A DNA stretch of 64,000 bases from Anaerolineales bacterium (GCA_016789305.1 JAEURJ010000016.1:1-64000), one strand, 5' to 3'. Positions 8,271-17,199 are shown, numbered from the stretch's first letter. Notes: generated from the sequence alone by a model not told the origin. Program-made: numbers and translations.

Positions 8271-8667
8271 GGGCTTTTGCCTTCGCTTTTGCTTGTGCAT
8301 CCGCATCATGCAGATTTTGTGTGGTTCCCCTGGCACGGTCCATCAAACTCGTATTGTTGTTTACGAACATGATCTGAATGGTGCCAATGGAGATCAAATC
8401 CCCCGAATTCAACACACAGCGATCTATCTTTCTTCCATTCACATAGGTTCCACCGGTGGATTCATTATCGAACAAAACAAAAATACCGGCATCAAACCGT
8501 ATTTCGGCGTGAAACCGTGAGACAAACTCCTCGTGAAAGACGATGTCATTCTCCAACTGTCTTCCAAGGCGAAATATCGTACTTTCGATCGGTATCATTT
8601 GTCTATTTACGATCAAAAATACATTTTCGGGCAACGATGTGTTCGAAGAAGGAGGTTTGGCATTCAT
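8260..8667 (-). CDS. FHA-domain protein
   Basis: It encodes 135 residues. A forkhead-associated domain occupies about residues 18-105: FRLGRQLENDI, the SRFHAEIRF strand with the Ser-Arg-x-His pair, and STGGTYVNG in place of the usual S-x-NGT. FHA domains bind phosphothreonine peptides, so this protein may dock a Ser/Thr-kinase substrate to the adjacent two-component module. The C-terminal tail is a simple Ala/Lys repeat (AQAKAKAKAHGK). AAAGGAG lies before the ATG. It is the first gene of a three-gene overlapping operon. Confidence 0.85.
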   Translation of the reverse strand: MNAKPPSSNTSLPENVFLIVNRQMIPIESTIFRLGRQLENDIVFHEEFVSRFHAEIRFDAGIFVLFDNESTGGTYVNGRKIDRCVLNSGDLISIGTIQIMFVNNNTSLMDRARGTTQNLHDADAQAKAKAKAHGK

Positions 8668-8869
8668 AAGTTCTCCTTTGTAATACCATCTCTTTTATGC
8701 TACAAACCGAAAAAGAGGCACAAGATAGTTTTGAAATGGAGTATCAGCTTGCGAATTTGAAATGAAATCCGTGCAGCTGTCAAACTTAAGGATAAGTTTA
8801 CTGTAGACAAAGCCGGCAGGACATACATACATCCCCCCATAAAGATAAATAAAATGGCAAAAATGAAAG
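8668..8869. other. Intergenic region upstream of the FHA operon
   Basis: These 202 bases separate the two kinase operons. They hold the AAAGGAG ribosome binding site of the FHA gene. I see no convincing promoter pair, terminator hairpin or structured RNA. Confidence 0.4.
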
Positions 8870-10801
8870 CTAGGCGGCCCTGTTCAATCCGATAACAAAG
8901 GTGGTTCCCTGGTTGATCCGGCTTTCCACATGAATAGTCCCATTCAACCCATCCACGATGGATTTGACGATGTATAAACCAATCCCGCTGCCTGGAATCT
9001 CAGCAATCGTGACATTTTGTGCGCGGTAAAAGCGTTCGAACAAATGAGGGATGGCTTCGGGCGGAATCCCCAACCCTTGATCCGAAATGGAGATTTTGGC
9101 AAATTCCTCATCAATCGCCACCATCACCTCGACCACCTTGTTTTCCGGTGAGAACTTGACCGCATTGGTAATCAGATTGATGAAGATCTGTTGAAGACCG
9201 CCTTTATCGCCCATGACCTGCAGCGATTCAAAATCCGATTTCACCGCAATGGAGACCTTCTTCTTGATGGCAATTGGTTTAACGGCCCCAACGGACTCGA
9301 GGAGAGTTGGCATTAAATCCATGGGAGCGGCTTCAAGTTTCATATTTCCACTTTCGAGCCTGCCTGCCATAAGCAATTCGTTTATCAAGTTCTTCTGGCG
9401 ATTGAGTTCACTGTTGAGAGTGCGCCAGTATTCCGCCAATTCTTCCGGGGTGCCTCCCTCCTGGATCAGGTCAGCCATCAAGATCGCGGAGGTTAAGGGC
9501 GTACGAAGTTCATGGGAGGCTCGATTGATAAAGTCAGACTTCATTTGGTCAAGACGTGCACGTTCGGTAATATCACGCACGATAATCAACGCTTCCTGAC
9601 CGCTGATCGGATGAAGTTCCGCTTCGAATGTATTCGATAGACCGGGTGGAGTGAAACTTTCCAAACGCTGTGTGGAAAAAGACATTTTGTCTTCGCCGAT
9701 CATTTTTTCCACAAAATCATGCGGCAAAAGATCGATCAGCTGCTTCCCCATGACCATTTCACGAAATTTGTAAAGCGGATGTTTCACATTGGCAAAAAAA
9801 TCGAGCACCCGTCCGGAGATGTCGATGCGGATCAAGACATCCGGCAATGCATCCACGATAATACGGTTACGCACTTCGCTTAATCGCAACGTCTCTTCAT
9901 AGTGAACGCGCTCCATGGCGGCCCCGATCAAATTCGCAGTGGTTTGAACGATATCAAAGATGGTGGGCAGCCAGGAAAGGCGGTCTTCGCGGTCAAAGAG
10001 GGCAAGATATCCCCAAAGACCGAGTGTTCCTTGAATGGGGATGATCAGTAACGAAATGGTTGATGCGGCGGGATGATCCGTTTCGATATCGGTGACAGAA
10101 AATACGCGGTCTGGCATCTCCACGAGAGATTGAGAAAACGGCCCAATGACCTTTCCCACTTCAAACCCAGCCACCGCATGATCGGTCCACTGATATTTGA
10201 CATGGACCGTATCACTCGTGATATCGAATATCGAACAGTTGAAAATACCCACCGCATACCCCAGGGTTTCCAGCACCTCGGGGATGCGTTCCTCCAGTTT
10301 TGGCGAGCGGAACAACCCGGCGGTGACTTCGCCGATCACGGCCAGCGCACGCATATGACGCTTCAACGCCCGGTCTGATTGTTTGCGTTCCGTGATATCA
10401 CGTGCCACCATCTGGACATAGGTAGGCATGGATTTCTCGTTATGCACAACGGAAATGCTCAATTCCACCGGGAAGGTGGAACCATCTTTCCTTCTTAATG
10501 TTTGTTCAATGGAATTTGAACGCTGTTCAAGAAAGGCCTCGCGGTTGATGGACTCGTCGAGAGCAATGATATTCTCGACCGGCATTCCGATCAACTCGCC
10601 TTCATCACAGCCGAGCAGTTGCAGGGCCTTGGCATTTGCTGTAATAACCTGAAAATCCAGACCGATGATAACTACACACTCCCCCGTCTGTTCGAATAAA
10701 GCGCGATAATCCAGCTTTTCACCCCAGGAGGACTTTCCCTTGTTCAAATGCACTTTGATATCGACAGGAAGTTTGCTCAGCGGAATGGTCTTTTCATCCA
10801 T
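8870..10801 (-). CDS. PAS-GAF-PAS sensor histidine kinase (copy 2)
   Basis: It encodes 643 residues from the ATG at 10801, chosen because the resulting MDEKTIPLSK opening matches MDDKTIPISK of the paralogue at 5207-7141. That start also gives the same 8-base overlap with the upstream gene; an ATG two codons earlier exists. The domain order is the same: PAS/PAC, GAF, PAS, HisKA with His430 in SHELRTPL, HATPase with FINLITNAVKFSP, DQGLGIP and GSGIGL. The N-terminal sensor parts differ more from copy 1 than the kinase core does, which suggests a different signal or target after duplication. Confidence 0.9.
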   Translation of the reverse strand: MDEKTIPLSKLPVDIKVHLNKGKSSWGEKLDYRALFEQTGECVVIIGLDFQVITANAKALQLLGCDEGELIGMPVENIIALDESINREAFLEQRSNSIEQTLRRKDGSTFPVELSISVVHNEKSMPTYVQMVARDITERKQSDRALKRHMRALAVIGEVTAGLFRSPKLEERIPEVLETLGYAVGIFNCSIFDITSDTVHVKYQWTDHAVAGFEVGKVIGPFSQSLVEMPDRVFSVTDIETDHPAASTISLLIIPIQGTLGLWGYLALFDREDRLSWLPTIFDIVQTTANLIGAAMERVHYEETLRLSEVRNRIIVDALPDVLIRIDISGRVLDFFANVKHPLYKFREMVMGKQLIDLLPHDFVEKMIGEDKMSFSTQRLESFTPPGLSNTFEAELHPISGQEALIIVRDITERARLDQMKSDFINRASHELRTPLTSAILMADLIQEGGTPEELAEYWRTLNSELNRQKNLINELLMAGRLESGNMKLEAAPMDLMPTLLESVGAVKPIAIKKKVSIAVKSDFESLQVMGDKGGLQQIFINLITNAVKFSPENKVVEVMVAIDEEFAKISISDQGLGIPPEAIPHLFERFYRAQNVTIAEIPGSGIGLYIVKSIVDGLNGTIHVESRINQGTTFVIGLNRAA

Positions 10802-11936
10802 ATACAATATCTTCCGGTTTCAGTGGCGGGAGAATGGCCAGGATACAACATCCTTTTTCACGATCCAGCACTTTTATATCTCCACCAAGGGAGGCAAAGA
10901 TGGCACGAGCGGTCGTCAACCCCACACCAAGCCCCTGATGTTCCCGGTTATCGCCCTGGCTCACCTGATAGAAACGTTCAAACACCTTATCATGCAGAGT
11001 GATTGGGATGCCCGGGCCTTCATCCTCCCATTCGATCATAGCCCCCCCATTGCCCGTGGATTTAACTCGCAAGGTGACTTTTCCACCCTGCGGGCTGAAT
11101 TTAAATGCATTGTCTGCCAGGTTGACCATCACTTGAGTAAATTCCTTGCGCGGCGCAAAAATGGGTTCCGCAGCCTGAATTTCCTGTACAAAATTAATTC
11201 CCTTATGATCATATCGCTGAAGTCTTTTTTGTGCCGGGACGATAATATGATGTTCAGGGTGAATGGATTGGCGGATCGTGTTGATCTGGTCCTGGTCCAA
11301 ATCAGACAATAAAATAATATCCGAAACCAACGCCTCCATTCGATCCACGCTGGTAAGAGCAATGCGAATAAATTCGTTTTGCTCCTCCTGGGTCTCGAAT
11401 TTGTGGTTGATCGCCATCTCAAGCGACATCATAATATTGCCAAGTGGAGTGCGGATCTCATGACGGAAATTCTGCAGGATTTCCCTGCGGAGCTTTTCGA
11501 TGTCGGCTTCAGCATCCTGCTTTCCAAGCTGGCGGCCATGTTCACGCTCGGTATGAACACGGCGAAGGACCGCCTCCACCCGGGCAAGCAATTCGTCGAT
11601 CACGAACGGCTTGGTGACATAATCATCCGCGCCTTCACGCATTCCAAGCACGCGATCTTCAGACGCCGATCGAGCGGTCAGGAAAATGAATGGAATGGAA
11701 GCCAGACTGGCCACCGTGCCCAGTTGTCGGCGCAGTTCGAAGCCGTTCATATTCGGCATCATCACATCAGAAAGGATGAGATCCGGCAGTGTTTGGGTGG
11801 CTTTCAAGATTCCGTCATTGCCATCTTCAGCAGTGATAACGGAATATCCCTGCCGTTTCAAGGTGGCGGCAAGGCCAAGGCGGATGGCAGGTTCGTCATC
11901 CACAACCAGGATCGTCTTTGGTTTTTCCGAATCCAT
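10794..11936 (-). CDS. Receiver-histidine kinase fusion (copy 2)
   Basis: It encodes 380 residues from the ATG at 11936; a longer frame would add 40 residues lacking homology to copy 1. The receiver domain has Asp13-Asp14, phosphoacceptor Asp57 and Lys109. HisKA has His159 in RHEIRTPL, and the HATPase has NLADNAFKFSP, DEGPGIP and GLGVGL. It is the upstream partner of the kinase at 8870-10801, joined by an 8-base overlap. GATAAT about 14 bases before the ATG could be a -10 box giving a very short leader. The gene diverges from obg. Confidence 0.88.
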   Translation of the reverse strand: MDSEKPKTILVVDDEPAIRLGLAATLKRQGYSVITAEDGNDGILKATQTLPDLILSDVMMPNMNGFELRRQLGTVASLASIPFIFLTARSASEDRVLGMREGADDYVTKPFVIDELLARVEAVLRRVHTEREHGRQLGKQDAEADIEKLRREILQNFRHEIRTPLGNIMMSLEMAINHKFETQEEQNEFIRIALTSVDRMEALVSDIILLSDLDQDQINTIRQSIHPEHHIIVPAQKRLQRYDHKGINFVQEIQAAEPIFAPRKEFTQVMVNLADNAFKFSPQGGKVTLRVKSTGNGGAMIEWEDEGPGIPITLHDKVFERFYQVSQGDNREHQGLGVGLTTARAIFASLGGDIKVLDREKGCCILAILPPLKPEDIVYG

Positions 11937-12035
11937 ATAAATCAAATTGATTATCCCAATCTTCGTGGCCAAATACATAATAAAGGCATGACAATTTGAA
12001 AGCCGACCCAAAGGCCAAAATCGGGGGTTCGCCTG

Positions 12036-12041
12036 TATAAT
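12036..12041 (+). promoter_or_regulatory. -10 box of obg, leaderless geometry
   Basis: TATAAT ends exactly 7 bases before the ATG at 12049, so transcription should begin at or next to the start codon. No ribosome binding site is present. No clear -35 box is seen. Confidence 0.55.
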
Positions 12042-12048
12042 GAACCAC

Positions 12049-13311
12049 ATGTTCATAGATCAGGTAAATATTCACGTTAAATCAGGAAAAGGCGGCGACG
12101 GAATGGTCCACTTCCGTCGCGAAAAATTTGTACCACTTGGCGGTCCAGACGGCGGCGACGGGGGCAAAGGCGGCGATGTAATTTTCGAGGTCAAATCCAC
12201 GCTCAATACGCTTTCGGCATTTCGCCCCAACCAAAAATTTGCTGCGGATGAAGGCAAAGGCGGCGGTGGCTCTCAAATGACAGGACGCGGCGGCAAGGAC
12301 CTCATCATTTACATTCCACCCGGCACAGTCATTTACGATGCGGAAACCGGCGCACTCCTCGGCGATCTAACCACTCCCGGTCAGCAGCTTCTCGTTTGCA
12401 AAGGCGGGCGCGGCGGACGCGGCAACCAGCATTTTGTGACGGCCCGCAATCAGGCCCCCCGTGCAGCGGAACGCGGTGAACCTCATGAGGAGAAAGTGAT
12501 TCGCCTCGAACTTAAGCTGATCGCTGATATTGGCATCATCGGCCTTCCCAACGCCGGGAAATCCACTCTCCTCTCCGTGCTGACCAATGCCAAACCGAAA
12601 ATTGGCGATTACCCATTCACCACGCTTGAACCGAACCTCGGCGTGGCAAACATCGACGATGACACAACGGTAGTCATGGCGGATATCCCCGGGTTGATCG
12701 AAGGCGCAGCAGAAGGCGCCGGGCTCGGCCATGATTTTCTGCGTCACGTCCAACGCACGCGCGTACTCATTCACATGATCGACGGCCTCTCCGAAGATTC
12801 ACTAGCCGACTACAGCCAGATCAATACCGAACTCTCCTTATTTGATACCAAACTTGCGGGCAAACCGCAGATCGTAGTGCTGAACAAGATCGACCAACCA
12901 AATGTGCAGGAACGGCTGGAAGAGATCAAGTCCAGTTTCAGAGAGAAGGGTGTGGACATCATCACCGCCTCTGCGATGGCACGTACGAACACCCGCGATA
13001 TCTTGATCGCCGCGCATCAGAAACTGGCCGAAGCTCCCATTCTGGAAATGGAAGAAACCCTGCCGGTATACAAGCCCGATGTAGATCCGAACCTGTTCGA
13101 GATCACCCGCGAGGACGGCGATGAGTGGCGCATCACCGGAGTTGCGATTGAACGCGCCGCCAAAATGACTTACTGGGAACATGACGGCTCCGTCCGCAGA
13201 TTCCAAAAGATGATGACGATGCTCGGTGTAGACGAGGCTCTTAAAAAAGCCGGTATTCAGGAAGGCGACACTGTTTTCGTTGGCAATTTCGAATTGGAAT
13301 GGCAGGAGTAA
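12049..13311 (+). CDS. obg: GTPase Obg/CgtA
   Basis: It is a ribosome-assembly GTPase of 420 residues. The glycine-rich Obg fold comes first (GKGGDGMVHFRREKFVPLGG), then the G domain with GLPNAGKST (G1), DIPGLIEG (G3), NKID (G4) and a SAM motif (G5). A C-terminal OCT domain, as in many Obg proteins, follows from about residue 345. The ATG at 12049 is preferred over one at 12040, which lies inside the TATAAT box. A strong terminator follows, so it is transcribed alone. The gene diverges from the kinase operon. Confidence 0.95.
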   Translation: MFIDQVNIHVKSGKGGDGMVHFRREKFVPLGGPDGGDGGKGGDVIFEVKSTLNTLSAFRPNQKFAADEGKGGGGSQMTGRGGKDLIIYIPPGTVIYDAETGALLGDLTTPGQQLLVCKGGRGGRGNQHFVTARNQAPRAAERGEPHEEKVIRLELKLIADIGIIGLPNAGKSTLLSVLTNAKPKIGDYPFTTLEPNLGVANIDDDTTVVMADIPGLIEGAAEGAGLGHDFLRHVQRTRVLIHMIDGLSEDSLADYSQINTELSLFDTKLAGKPQIVVLNKIDQPNVQERLEEIKSSFREKGVDIITASAMARTNTRDILIAAHQKLAEAPILEMEETLPVYKPDVDPNLFEITREDGDEWRITGVAIERAAKMTYWEHDGSVRRFQKMMTMLGVDEALKKAGIQEGDTVFVGNFELEWQE

Positions 13312-13330
13312 TTTCTCCGTGATTTCTTGA

Positions 13331-13360
13331 GCGCGGCCCCGTGAGAGGCCGCGCTTTTTT
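13331..13360 (+). terminator. Intrinsic terminator of obg
   Basis: A perfect GCGCGGCC/GGCCGCGC stem (13331-13338, 13347-13354) is followed by six T. Confidence 0.9.
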
Positions 13361-13449
13361 CATTAAATCCACACAATTTCTTTACATGAGTAAGGAAAAA
13401 AGAAAAGTAAAATTACCTATCCACACAGAATAATCAAAAAGGGAAAATA

Positions 13450-13872
13450 ATGACTCGAAAACGGATTGTAACCACCGCGTTGATCCTGACAGGCATCATC
13501 ATCACAGTATTTTTCGGCTTGCGGGCGTTCCGCGCCTTCAAACATATGGAAGGTCATGGCCCATTTGGCGGAAAACCACCCGCCGCGAATCAGACCGACG
13601 TTTCTGAGATTCGCGATTGGATGACCGTGCCGTATGTTGCGCACATGTATGATGTTCCACCGAAGGCAATCTTTAAAAATCTTGAGATCCATGAAGACAA
13701 TAAAGACGAAAAAATGAGCCTTGCTCAATTGAACGAGAAATACTATCCCGGCCAGGATGGGGTGGTGCTTGCGCAGGTGCAGGCCCTGATGCAGGCATTC
13801 CAAACACAGGGACCGCCGCCGCCCTTCCCATCCACGCCGGTCCCGGCACCTTCTGCTCCGGTGGCGCCATGA
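13450..13872 (+). CDS. Membrane-anchored protein with Pro-rich tail, unknown function
   Basis: It encodes 140 residues: an N-terminal anchor (about 8-28), a Gly/Pro linker, a conserved-looking helical segment IRDWMTVPYVAHMYDVPPKA (about 57-76), and a Pro-rich C-terminus (PPPPFPSTPVPAPSAPVAP). The central segment resembles a small helical motif, but I do not recognise a named family. Its last codon overlaps the ATG of the downstream DedA gene by 4 bases (ATGA), so the two are coupled and likely act together at the membrane. Confidence 0.6.
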   Translation: MTRKRIVTTALILTGIIITVFFGLRAFRAFKHMEGHGPFGGKPPAANQTDVSEIRDWMTVPYVAHMYDVPPKAIFKNLEIHEDNKDEKMSLAQLNEKYYPGQDGVVLAQVQALMQAFQTQGPPPPFPSTPVPAPSAPVAP

Positions 13873-14489
13873 GTGATACGATTTCAAGTTTCCTGCTCAC
13901 GCAGGTAATTAACTATGGCGCGCCGCTATTTGGCTTGACACTTTTTCTCGGGGCAATGGGATTACCCTTGCCCGGCTCCCTGATGGTGATCGCGGTCGGG
14001 TCCTTTTCACAGCAAGGGTATTTCTCGTCGGTGCAAATGGCAATTGTTGGTTTACTGGGCGCCCTCCTTGGCGATGCGATCAGTTTCGGCATGGGAAATT
14101 ACGGCAAAGGTTGGGTCCAGAAAAAATTTGGCGGCTCCTCTGCCTGGATCAGTGCACAGGAATCGTTCCAACGTCGCGCATGGCTCGCCATTGTACTAAC
14201 ACGTTTCCTAATCACGGCACTGGCCATTCCCACCAACTTGATCGCAGGCGGAAGCGGTTATAAATTTCGCCGTTTCATGCTGTATGATTTTCTTGGCGAA
14301 AGCGTATGGATTCTTCTTTACGGCGGACTCGGCTATGCCTTCGGCAGTCAATGGGAAGTTGTGAGCGATTTCATCAGCAACTTTGGCGGCCTCGTTCTTG
14401 GTATCGCAGTCCTTGGCGTTGGAATTTGGATGGCAAAAAACTGGCAGGAGAAGCTACAACGGGAAACTCAGGAAGAACTCGCCACTTAA
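13869..14489 (+). CDS. DedA-family membrane protein
   Basis: It encodes 206 residues. DedA (VTT/SNARE-associated) proteins are thought to flip lipids or lipid carriers across the membrane. The re-entrant motif region GAMGLPLPGSLMVIAVGSF, the segment GDAISFGMGNYGKG and the second-half motif TRFLITALAIPTNLIAGGSGY, with a typical Arg before the Pro-bearing loop, are visible. It is coupled to the anchored protein upstream. A second DedA gene lies at 55979-56635 in a different context. Confidence 0.88.
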   Translation: MSDTISSFLLTQVINYGAPLFGLTLFLGAMGLPLPGSLMVIAVGSFSQQGYFSSVQMAIVGLLGALLGDAISFGMGNYGKGWVQKKFGGSSAWISAQESFQRRAWLAIVLTRFLITALAIPTNLIAGGSGYKFRRFMLYDFLGESVWILLYGGLGYAFGSQWEVVSDFISNFGGLVLGIAVLGVGIWMAKNWQEKLQRETQEELAT

Positions 14490-14529
14490 ATAAAAAATGC
14501 CACGGGAACTCGTGGCATTTTTTATTTAA
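14486..14529. terminator. Bidirectional intrinsic terminator
   Basis: 19-base arms at 14486-14504 and 14511-14529 pair perfectly around GGAACT, with A-rich and T-rich ends. It separates the converging dedA and slyD-like genes. Confidence 0.9.
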
Positions 14530-14538
14530 GTACATGAA

Positions 14539-15027
14539 TTAATGGTGATGTCCTTCTTCATGAACGTGACCGTGATCCAATTCCTCGGAAGTCGGTTCGC
14601 GCAAGCCAACCACCTTTACAGAGAAATGCAGTTCCGCACCAGCCAGGGGATGATTGAAATCCAAATGAACCGTTTTGTCATCAAAGCTTTCGACGAAAGC
14701 CATCTGCTGATTGCCGTCTTCATCGGTGACGTGAAGTTCGGCACCTTCTTCAATTTGTAAATCGGCAGGGAATTCACTGCGCGGCACATCCATGAAAGCC
14801 TCGTCGTCAAATTCGCCATAGCCATCTTCAGGCGAAACAACCACATCCTTGCTATCGCCGATCTTCATACCGATCATTTCTTTTTCAAGTCCGGGAATGA
14901 CATTGCCATATCCCACGAGAAATTGCAAAGGACCCGCGTCGTCAGATGAATCGAGGACTTCTCCATCCACCACCAACTTGTAATCCATCGAGACCACCAC
15001 GCCGTCCTGCACTGTATCTTTGCTCAT
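14539..15027 (-). CDS. FKBP-type peptidyl-prolyl isomerase, SlyD-like
   Basis: It encodes 162 residues. The FKBP core begins VVSMDYKLVVDGEVLDSS and contains GNVIPGLEKEMIGMKIGD, the usual active-site region. It is followed by the inserted chaperone flap (about 70-125) and a C-terminal His-rich tail (DHGHVHEEGHHH) that would bind nickel or other metals as in SlyD. It catalyses proline isomerisation and helps protein folding in the cytoplasm. AAGGA lies before the ATG. It is a single-gene unit. Confidence 0.9.
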   Translation of the reverse strand: MSKDTVQDGVVVSMDYKLVVDGEVLDSSDDAGPLQFLVGYGNVIPGLEKEMIGMKIGDSKDVVVSPEDGYGEFDDEAFMDVPRSEFPADLQIEEGAELHVTDEDGNQQMAFVESFDDKTVHLDFNHPLAGAELHFSVKVVGLREPTSEELDHGHVHEEGHHH

Positions 15028-15078
15028 GTTTTTTCCTTTTCTCTAATTAATGCGCCCATTGTACCAGCGATTAAGAAT

Positions 15079-15135
15079 GTCGAACGTCAAAAGTTCAACG
15101 TCAAAACCGTACCACTTTTGACGTTCGACTATAAT
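15079..15135 (+). promoter_or_regulatory. Inverted repeat abutting a -10 box
   Basis: A perfect 16-base inverted repeat (15079-15094 and 15114-15129, GTCGAACGTCAAAAGT) ends directly at TATAAT (15130-15135). TATAAT is followed by 7 bases and the ATG of the ATP-grasp gene. This could be a regulator site or the terminator-like hairpin of a small repeat. The promoter would give a leaderless mRNA. Confidence 0.55.
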
Positions 15136-15142
15136 TTCCGCC

Positions 15143-16024
15143 ATGCGATACGACTTGTGCCTGCCCTGGTATTGGGAATATGACGACATTTTTGTTGGAA
15201 TGGTCGAACGGGCATGCATTGAAGAAGGGCTTTCCCTTTGGCAGATCAAACCCGACAATTTATTGGAATCCATTACCGCACTTTATAAAGGAGTGCTGAC
15301 CTTCAAAACACTGCTGCATCGCGGACAAGGCGATCCACGCTTCGATCCCATCCCACGTTGGGCGCGTGAATTTGGCGCACGGCGAATCAATCCGCAGGAA
15401 ATTTCAGAATGGTCCGAAGACAAGGCCACGATGCACCTTGAATTGATTCAACACGGCATTCACACACCTTATACAATTTTGCTTGCACCTTTTCTTGAGC
15501 AACCTGTCATTCCATCCATTGATTTAACTCCTCTCGGTGAAAATTTTGTCATCAAGCCGTCAAATGGCGGCGGTGGAGAAGGTGTGATTTTGGGGGCATC
15601 CAATATTAATGAAATTCTCGAAGCACGCATGGAATTCCCCGAACAAAAATATTTAATTCAAGCCCACATCATTCCGCAGTTCATTGAAGATACGCCTGCC
15701 TGGTTTCGGATTTTTTATGCCAACGGAGAAACCTATCCGTGTTGGTGGGAACCAGAGACTCACATCTACGCAGCTGTCACAGCGGAGGAAGAGTCACAGT
15801 ATCACCTGGGCAGGCTGCGGGATGTAACGAAGCGCATCGCTTCCGTCTGCAAGCTGGATTGGTTCTCGACAGAGATCGCCCTTGCTGATGAATTCATCGT
15901 CGTGGATTACGTCAACGATGAGATCGATACCCGTGTGCAAAGCCAGGCCATGGATGGCGCGCCCGATGAAATCATGGAAAGTATTGCCAAACAACTTGTG
16001 AAGATCGCAAAGGACAATGTATGA
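15143..16024 (+). CDS. ATP-grasp domain protein, unknown substrate
   Basis: It encodes 293 residues. The ATP-grasp fold is shown by the glycine-rich nucleotide loop FVIKPSNGGGGEGVIL (about residues 135-150), the hinge strand KYLIQAHIIPQF, and the metal-binding end EIALADEFIVVDYVNDEID. Such enzymes join a carboxylate to an amine or thiol using ATP. The N-terminal part does not match a ligase I can name. Its stop overlaps the ATG of the peptidase gene (ATGA), so the pair is co-translated. The start is 7 bases after TATAAT, consistent with leaderless translation. Confidence 0.75.
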   Translation: MRYDLCLPWYWEYDDIFVGMVERACIEEGLSLWQIKPDNLLESITALYKGVLTFKTLLHRGQGDPRFDPIPRWAREFGARRINPQEISEWSEDKATMHLELIQHGIHTPYTILLAPFLEQPVIPSIDLTPLGENFVIKPSNGGGGEGVILGASNINEILEARMEFPEQKYLIQAHIIPQFIEDTPAWFRIFYANGETYPCWWEPETHIYAAVTAEEESQYHLGRLRDVTKRIASVCKLDWFSTEIALADEFIVVDYVNDEIDTRVQSQAMDGAPDEIMESIAKQLVKIAKDNV

Positions 16025-17106
16025 AGAAAATTCGCGCAAGAGACCTGGGAATCCCATTGGAGGGCGAAACAGGATTACACAATGCGATCACCGATGTAAA
16101 AGGAATCACTGTTGGATATTCGACCATCATCGAAGGAGAATCGGCGCGGACGGGGGTTACGGTCATTCATCCACGCAGCGCAAAAGATCATACGCCTGTT
16201 TATGCTGGCATCCATTCTTTTAATGGCAACGGTGAAATGACAGGTGCGGCCTGGGTGGAAGAAGGCGGTCTTTTGGAAGGGCCGATTGGAATCACAAACA
16301 CACATAGTGTTGGAATTGTGCGCGATACGATCATTGCCTGGCAGGTAAAAAATGGAGCGTTGTATCAAAAATGGTCCTGCCCGGTCGTGGCCGAGACTGC
16401 CGATGGCTGGTTGAACGACTTAAACAGTTTCCATGTCAAAGAACATCACGTACTGAACGCGCTGGATTCGGCAACGAACGGTGCAATTGACGAGGGTAAT
16501 GTAGGCGGCGGTACGGGTATGCTGTGCTATGAATTCAAAGGCGGCACAGGAACTTCCTCGCGCCAACTACCAGAAAAACTTGGCGGTTGGACAGTGGGAG
16601 CTTTGGTCCAATCCAACTTTGGAAGAAGATATCAGTTAACCATTGCCGGGGTACCCGTGGGAAATTATTTAAAGAACGATGCGCCATTTACAAGCGGGGA
16701 AAATCCTTTTAAACAGGATGATGGTTCGTTGATCGTCATCCTTGGAACCGATGCGCCGCTGCTTCCCCATCAACTTAAACGGGTGGCAAAACGTGCAACA
16801 CTGGGTATGGCACGCACTGGCTCTTTGGGCGGAAATGGCAGCGGGGATATCTTCCTGGCGTTTTCCACGGCCAATCCACAAGCGGAACATGGCGATGAAA
16901 AAGGAATTGCCAATATCCAAACTATTTCCAACGATCATCTTGACCCGATCTTTGCGGGAGCCGTGTACGCCACTGAGGAAGCGATCCTCAATTCCATGAT
17001 TGCAGCCAAAGATATGATGGGACACAATCAAGTCAACATCAACGCAATTCCGCATGAGGAAGTACGGGGAATTCTAAGGAAACATAATCGTTTAGTCGGT
17101 TTATAA
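16021..17106 (+). CDS. P1-family peptidase, DmpA-like
   Basis: It encodes 361 residues. It resembles L-aminopeptidase/D-esterase (DmpA, BapA) enzymes, which cleave themselves before a Ser to form alpha and beta chains with an N-terminal nucleophile. Visible family features are the opening LHNAITDVKGITVGYSTI, GPIGITNTHSVGIVRDTI, the NVGGGTGMLCYEFKGGTG segment and the GSLGGNGSGDIFLAF region holding the likely cleavage Ser. It typically acts on small peptides with D- or beta-amino acids. Coupling to an ATP-grasp ligase suggests making and breaking of a peptide-like compound, which is inference. Confidence 0.85.
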   Translation: MKKIRARDLGIPLEGETGLHNAITDVKGITVGYSTIIEGESARTGVTVIHPRSAKDHTPVYAGIHSFNGNGEMTGAAWVEEGGLLEGPIGITNTHSVGIVRDTIIAWQVKNGALYQKWSCPVVAETADGWLNDLNSFHVKEHHVLNALDSATNGAIDEGNVGGGTGMLCYEFKGGTGTSSRQLPEKLGGWTVGALVQSNFGRRYQLTIAGVPVGNYLKNDAPFTSGENPFKQDDGSLIVILGTDAPLLPHQLKRVAKRATLGMARTGSLGGNGSGDIFLAFSTANPQAEHGDEKGIANIQTISNDHLDPIFAGAVYATEEAILNSMIAAKDMMGHNQVNINAIPHEEVRGILRKHNRLVGL

Positions 17107-17135
17107 CGGGCACCAATTTCCCCCAAACAAAATCC

Positions 17136-17198
17136 TTGACAAATATGCATCTATAAAGATATACTCCTATTTAGATATATATCTAAATAGGAGTATAT
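17136..17198 (+). promoter_or_regulatory. PadR promoter with 40-bp palindromic operator
   Basis: TTGACA (17136-17141), 18 bases, then TATACT (17160-17165). A perfect 40-base palindrome covers 17159-17198, so it spans the -10 box, the expected start site and the AGGAG ribosome binding site (17189-17193). The ATG is at 17200. This is a strong candidate for autorepression by the PadR protein. Confidence 0.8.
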
Positions 17199-17199
17199 T

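Noticed and set aside
7605..8372. 255-residue open frame opposite the receiver-kinase gene
   Set aside because: It lies entirely over a well-conserved gene on the other strand, has a His/Gln-rich sequence without any domain, and no promoter or ribosome binding site.
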